From NCBI RefSeq assembly GCF_000719335.1, contig NZ_JOGB01000010.1, positions 1 through 64,000 on the forward strand: a DNA stretch of 64,000 nucleotides, written 5' to 3'. Below the pieces are notes generated by a model. It worked only from the letters and a program-made list of their open reading frames with translations. It made no database searches and had not been told where the DNA came from. This stretch comes from Streptomyces sp. NRRL S-87 (GTDB lineage: Bacteria > Actinomycetota > Actinomycetes > Streptomycetales > Streptomycetaceae). The position numbers and the translations under genes are program-made. This document shows, in pieces, positions 60,751-64,000 of the stretch (within the stretch, counting starts at the first letter, position 1; each line of letters begins with the position of its first letter).

Positions 60751-61227
60751 TCAGGAGTGGAAAGCGGCTTCATCCCGCTTCAGGTAGCCGTCCGGAGGGC
60801 AGCCGGCGTCAGGGTCCTTCGTGGGGCACATGCTCGGGTCCTCTGCATCGCCGAAGTACCCGTAAAGATAGACCCACACTGTGCACGTCGGATCCCCGTC
60901 GAAGGACAGCTGAAGTTCATGACCACGTGTGGCGGTCTCATCGGGGACGATGAAGCCGTTGCCTTCGGGGCTGACGTAGAAGGCCCATCGACCAGTGGAC
61001 AGCGTCTCGGGACGAGCGCAATCAGCCATCGCTTCGACCTTGTCGAAACCCGTTCCGGCGAAGGTGTGCTCCTCCGAGAAGGTCAGAGACGTCCCGGCAG
61101 AGCTGGTCCATGTCCCTATCAGTTGTTCCTGCGGAATCTCCGCCGAGTGGATTGCTGCGGCATACCCACAGGACGCCGTGAGCACCGCCCCAGTCACCGA
61201 GAGAAGGATCGCACGCCATCCGCGCAT
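60751..61227 (-). CDS. Lipoprotein, paralogue of the one at 32.5 kb
   Basis: 158 residues from ATG 61227 (MRGWRAILLSVTGAVLTASC) with GGAGAGG about eight bases upstream. The lipobox LTASCGY predicts a membrane-anchored extracellular protein. The mature part (LIGTWTSSAGTSLTFSEEHT, then a Cys after EAMAD, GRWAFYVSPEGNGF, a second Cys in GDPTCTVWV) follows the same order of GTWTxSxG, TF, C and G-W-x-FYV blocks as the lipoprotein beside the second RHS gene. No toxin lies next to it here. It may be an orphan immunity protein giving protection against kin toxins. Confidence 0.7.
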   Translation of the reverse strand: MRGWRAILLSVTGAVLTASCGYAAAIHSAEIPQEQLIGTWTSSAGTSLTFSEEHTFAGTGFDKVEAMADCARPETLSTGRWAFYVSPEGNGFIVPDETATRGHELQLSFDGDPTCTVWVYLYGYFGDAEDPSMCPTKDPDAGCPPDGYLKRDEAAFHS

Positions 61228-61539
61228 GTTCACAGACCTCTCCCCAGAGGTTGGGTGTCGGGCCCCGCGGCCGCACACTTCTATTTGAACACGATCAAAA
61301 CTTGCGGCTTCCCCCGGGTCCCCAAAGGTGAGGAAACGGAGGCCCTCACCTTTGGGCTCGGCCGTGTCCGTGTCGCTTGTCCCGCTCCCGCTGCTCATCA
61401 GCACCGGGGCCTCCGGACTGCTGCGTCGCCGCGTCGAGAAGAATGGGCGTCACCGACGGAGGCGGATGGTGGCGAAGGGGGTCAACCTCCTTCCGATCCG
61501 CAGCTCGTGCGGTGGCCGTGGCCCGGCATAGGACGCGGG

Positions 61540-62420
61540 TCGGAGGCTACGAATCGTCCATGCTCCCCCTCGGAGCTGGTGGCGACGGTCTCACTGCGGG
61601 CGGCGAGGTAGGCGGTCCAGTCGGTGGCGGCACGGCGGCGCCAGTGGACGGCCGTGATCGGGTGGAGGCCGAGCATCGGTCCCAGGACCGCGGGCGGCAG
61701 GTCGCAGGCGAGGGCCACCAGGGCGGTGGCGCGGGCGGGCCGGTTGGGGATGTGACAGGCGGCCAGACGTCGGCTCAGGGCTGCGGCGCAGATGTGGGCG
61801 CCGGGCAGGTGGCCGGGGAACAGCCAGCCAGCGCTCATGTTCGCGGCCCAGCCCTGGGGAGCAGGGCGGTCGGCGATGGTGGCCAAGAGGTTGGCCAGGG
61901 TGGTGGGCAGCGGGATCGGGGTCCGGCCCAGAGTGAGGAACATCGTCCCGTCTCCGGCGGTCAGGGCAGTGGTGGGGAGGGCGGCGATCCGGGTGAGGTG
62001 TTGGCCGAACAGCAGGAGGATCGCCGGCGGCCCGGACGTCGAGGTCGAGGCGTGTGTCGGTGAGGCACTGGTGGAGGAGGTCCCAGTGGGAGTCCTCGTC
62101 CAGGCCGACCGGGTCGGCCTTCGGGCGGTGCGGTACGAGGAGGTCGCCGGCGTGGTGGCGGCGGTGGGCCCAGACGACGAAGTCGCGGACTTCGTACCGG
62201 GTGCCGGGCTTGGCCGCGAGCCAGGCGTCGAGGCGGCCTTGGTCGAGGGTGGCGATGGTCAGGCCGTGGCCGGCGGTCGTCGTGAGGGTGGCACTCCGGC
62301 CAGTCGTCGGCCGCGGTGCTGCCCGCGGCCTGGCCCCGGGTTTCACCGATCTCGACCATGGCGGCCACGATCGGGCCATCGTTCGGCGAGCTGCTTCTTG
62401 GCTGCGGCGCTCGTTGACAG
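61540..62420 (-). pseudogene. XerD-like recombinase-fold protein, truncated and frameshifted
   Basis: One frame reads GLTIATLDQGRLDAWLAAKP and YEVRDFVVWAHRRHHAGDLL. After a shift near 62035 another reads LLLFGQHLTRIAALPTTALT, GWLFPGHLPGAHICAAALSR and LACDLPPAVLGPMLGLHPIT then AVHWRRRAATDWTAYLAAR. This is a Streptomyces family with tyrosine-recombinase fold and an unclear active site. The N-terminal zinc and core-binding parts are reduced to fragments near 62350-62420. Non-functional as written. Confidence 0.6.
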
Positions 62421-62654
62421 GCCCTGTAGGCCGCGCACCGCCTGCCCGCCGCCTGCCCGGCGCCGAGCCCCCGCCCGACGGCACGGCCGGCGCGGACGAC
62501 GTCTTCGGGCCCGGCTTCGCATCCTCCCCGCCATCGGACTGCGCGGTGCGCCCCGCCACCGACGCGATCGCCAGACATACCATCACCGCAACTTGCGCGG
62601 ACCAGCCCTGACGCACCAAAACCCACCCCCAAAGATGGCCGGCAGCCCGCCCTG

Positions 62655-63579
62655 CTCGTGCCGAAGCTGGAACGCCCCGACGCCGAGGGCACCCCGGGAG
62701 CCACCGCCCTCAAGATCACGGACTGGGAGGACGGCACCCGACCCGTACGCCGCCGCGAGCCGGCTCCTCACCCCCGACGGCCGGTACGGCAACTCCGACT
62801 CGGCCTGGGCCATACACCTCCTCGGCCTCCAGGAGACCCTCCCGAACAGCCGCTACCAGCCGCTCACCCGCGCCCTGCCCATACTCCGCGCCGTCAAGGA
62901 CGAGGACGAGCTCGAACGCCTCGCCGCCGCGGGCGCCGCCGCCGACGACGCGTTCCGCGAGATCGTGACGGTGCCCTTCGCCGGCCGTCGGGAGAGCGAG
63001 GTCGCCGCAGACCTCGCCCGCCTCTTGATGGAGAAGGGCCACAGCCAGGTCGACTTCACCGTCGTCGCCTCCGACCCCAACGGGGCCAACCCCCACCACG
63101 AGGCCGCGGAGCGGACCATCAAGACCGGCGACACCGTGGTCCTCGACTTCGGCGGCCTCAAGGACGGCCACGGCTCCGACACCACCCGCACCGTCCACGT
63201 CGGCCCCGACGTCCCCGACGAGGTCCGCACCGTCCACGAGGTGGTCCGCCGGGCCCAGCAGAAGGCCTTCGAGACCGTCCGGCCCGGGATCACCGGCCAG
63301 GAGGTCGACCGGTTGGCCCGCGCCGTCATCACCGAGGCCGGGTACGGGGAGTTCTTCATCCACCGCACCGGCCACGGCATCTTCCTGACCACCCACGAGC
63401 CGCCCTACGTGGTGGAGGGCGAGGAACAGCTCCTGGTCCCGGGCATGTGCTTCTCCATCGAACCCGGCGTCTACCTCCCGGGCCGCTTCGGCTTCCGCAT
63501 CGAGGACATCGTCACCGTCACGGAGACGGCCGGGCGCCGCTTCAACAACACCCCGCACGACCTGGCGATCGTCAGCTGA
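62655..63579 (+). pseudogene. M24 family Xaa-Pro aminopeptidase, 5'-truncated with one frameshift
   Basis: The catalytic pita-bread domain is complete, with metal ligands Asp in TVVLDFGG, Asp in GSDTTRTVHV, His in HRTGHGIFLTTHEP, Glu in SIEPGVYLPG and Glu in RIEDIVTV. The N-terminal domain is cut: the gene starts abruptly at about 62655 (LVPKLERPDAEGTPGA) without the first 60-100 residues, and a shift at about 62735 separates DWEDGT from DPYAAASRLL. Relatives remove N-terminal residues preceding proline. This looks like the left-most piece of core-type sequence reached after the accessory region, truncated by the recombination that placed the recombinase remnant upstream. Confidence 0.85.
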
Positions 63580-63699
63580 GGCCCGCCCGCCTGCCCGTCC
63601 GCCCGCGCCGGCGTCCGCAGGCGTCCGGGCCCGTGGCGGCACGGGCGCGCGGGGCGGGCGGCGGTGTCAGCGGCCCCCGTCGGCCGTGCCTCGCGCCTC

Positions 63700-63981
63700 C
63701 TACCTCTCCACGGTCTTGCGCACCAGGTGGAGGAACAGGGGATCGGAGGCGGTCCTCAGGAGCCGCTCGTGGTTGACCGGGGCGGAGACGCGGGCCTTCG
63801 TGTCGGGGAGGACGGTGAGCGACACACTGGCCTTCTCGTAGGTGAACGAGGCCCGGAAGCCCACCAGGTTCGGGCCACCCGAGTTGATGCGCCACGAGGT
63901 CATCTCGATGCCGGTGTCCGAGACGATCCGCTCGCACGCGGCGGCCGTGACACGGGGCGGAACGGGGCATGGCCGCGGCAC
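63700..63981 (-). CDS. Hypothetical protein, possibly partial
   Basis: 93 residues from GTG 63981, but the frame is open to the window edge (the start could be outside). It reads RVTAAACERIVSDTGIEMTS, RINSGGPNLVGFRASFTYEK, SVSLTVLPDTKARVSAPVNH and ends LHLVRKTVER. Good codon bias supports it. I do not recognise the family. It converges with the M24 gene across about 120 noncoding bases. Confidence 0.5.
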   Translation of the reverse strand: MPRPCPVPPRVTAAACERIVSDTGIEMTSWRINSGGPNLVGFRASFTYEKASVSLTVLPDTKARVSAPVNHERLLRTASDPLFLHLVRKTVER

Positions 63982-64000
63982 GTCGGGCGCGCCGCCGGAC

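Noticed and set aside
1..64000. tRNA or rRNA genes as integration targets
   Set aside because: None was recognised by eye. A tRNAscan-type search would be needed to exclude them fully.

Overview
The base composition (very high GC with G/C in nearly every third codon position), frequent GTG/TTG starts, G-rich ribosome binding sites and the protein families present all point to a Streptomyces or a close relative. Replication-relaxation, DUF6233, DUF6262, DUF6193 and FG-GAP secreted proteins are typical of that group. The window looks like an accessory region, such as a chromosome arm or large plasmid. It is rich in polymorphic toxins, immunity-like proteins, remnants of mobile elements and broken genes, and has almost no housekeeping content.

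Layout. At 0-2.3 kb are a replication-relaxation gene running off the left edge, a frameshifted HEPN gene and a dead ATP-dependent DNA ligase, all on the minus strand. At 2.5-13.9 kb is the best preserved system, a minus-strand locus: LamG/DNRLRE secreted protein, then a 2359-residue RHS toxin with a HINT domain and a ParB-like nuclease tip, then an overlapping DUF6896-like gene that is probably its immunity protein. At 14.2-25.1 kb are secreted FG-GAP proteins (one interrupted by in-frame TAG codons), lipoproteins, a trypsin-like protease whose 5' end is fused to a zinc-ribbon repeat gene, and a hypothetical gene. At 25.4-28.4 kb is a second copy of the HEPN/replication-relaxation module, a broken MobF-type relaxase and an Mrr-like nuclease. 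At 29.4-34.4 kb are a Nudix hydrolase, a degraded RHS gene with a GGCGGA tract, its probable lipoprotein partner and a SUKH protein. At 34.4-39.9 kb are a decayed IS21-type element, an HNH nuclease with eight zinc modules, an IS110-type element and a DUF7660 gene. At 40-44.2 kb are small element-type genes (excisionase, XRE regulator, membrane protein), TAACCGG iterons and two secreted proteins. At 44.7-50 kb are a DUF6193 gene, a second type of polymorphic toxin, an XRE-TPR regulator and a Ser/Thr kinase with near-identical Sel1/TPR repeats. At 50-53.8 kb are a DNA-binding pseudogene, a candidate PD-(D/E)XK nuclease and small genes. At 53.8-58.8 kb a truncated ISL3 transposase abuts a truncated tyrosine recombinase, which is followed by a broken second recombinase and DUF6262. 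At 58.9-64 kb are DUF4262, DUF6233, an orphan lipoprotein paralogue of the 32.5 kb one, a broken recombinase-like gene and a 5'-truncated M24 peptidase.

How the genes relate. The common thread is toxin/immunity modules (LamG-RHS-DUF6896, RHS2-lipoprotein, coiled-coil toxin-DUF6193, plus orphan SUKH, DUF7660, DUF6959 and the 61 kb lipoprotein) embedded in integrated and decaying mobile DNA. A remarkable number of reading frames outside the main RHS locus carry one or more frameshifts. This may be true decay, or in part indel error in the assembly, and short-read data would decide. All family names are by-eye recognition of motifs; no database search was run.
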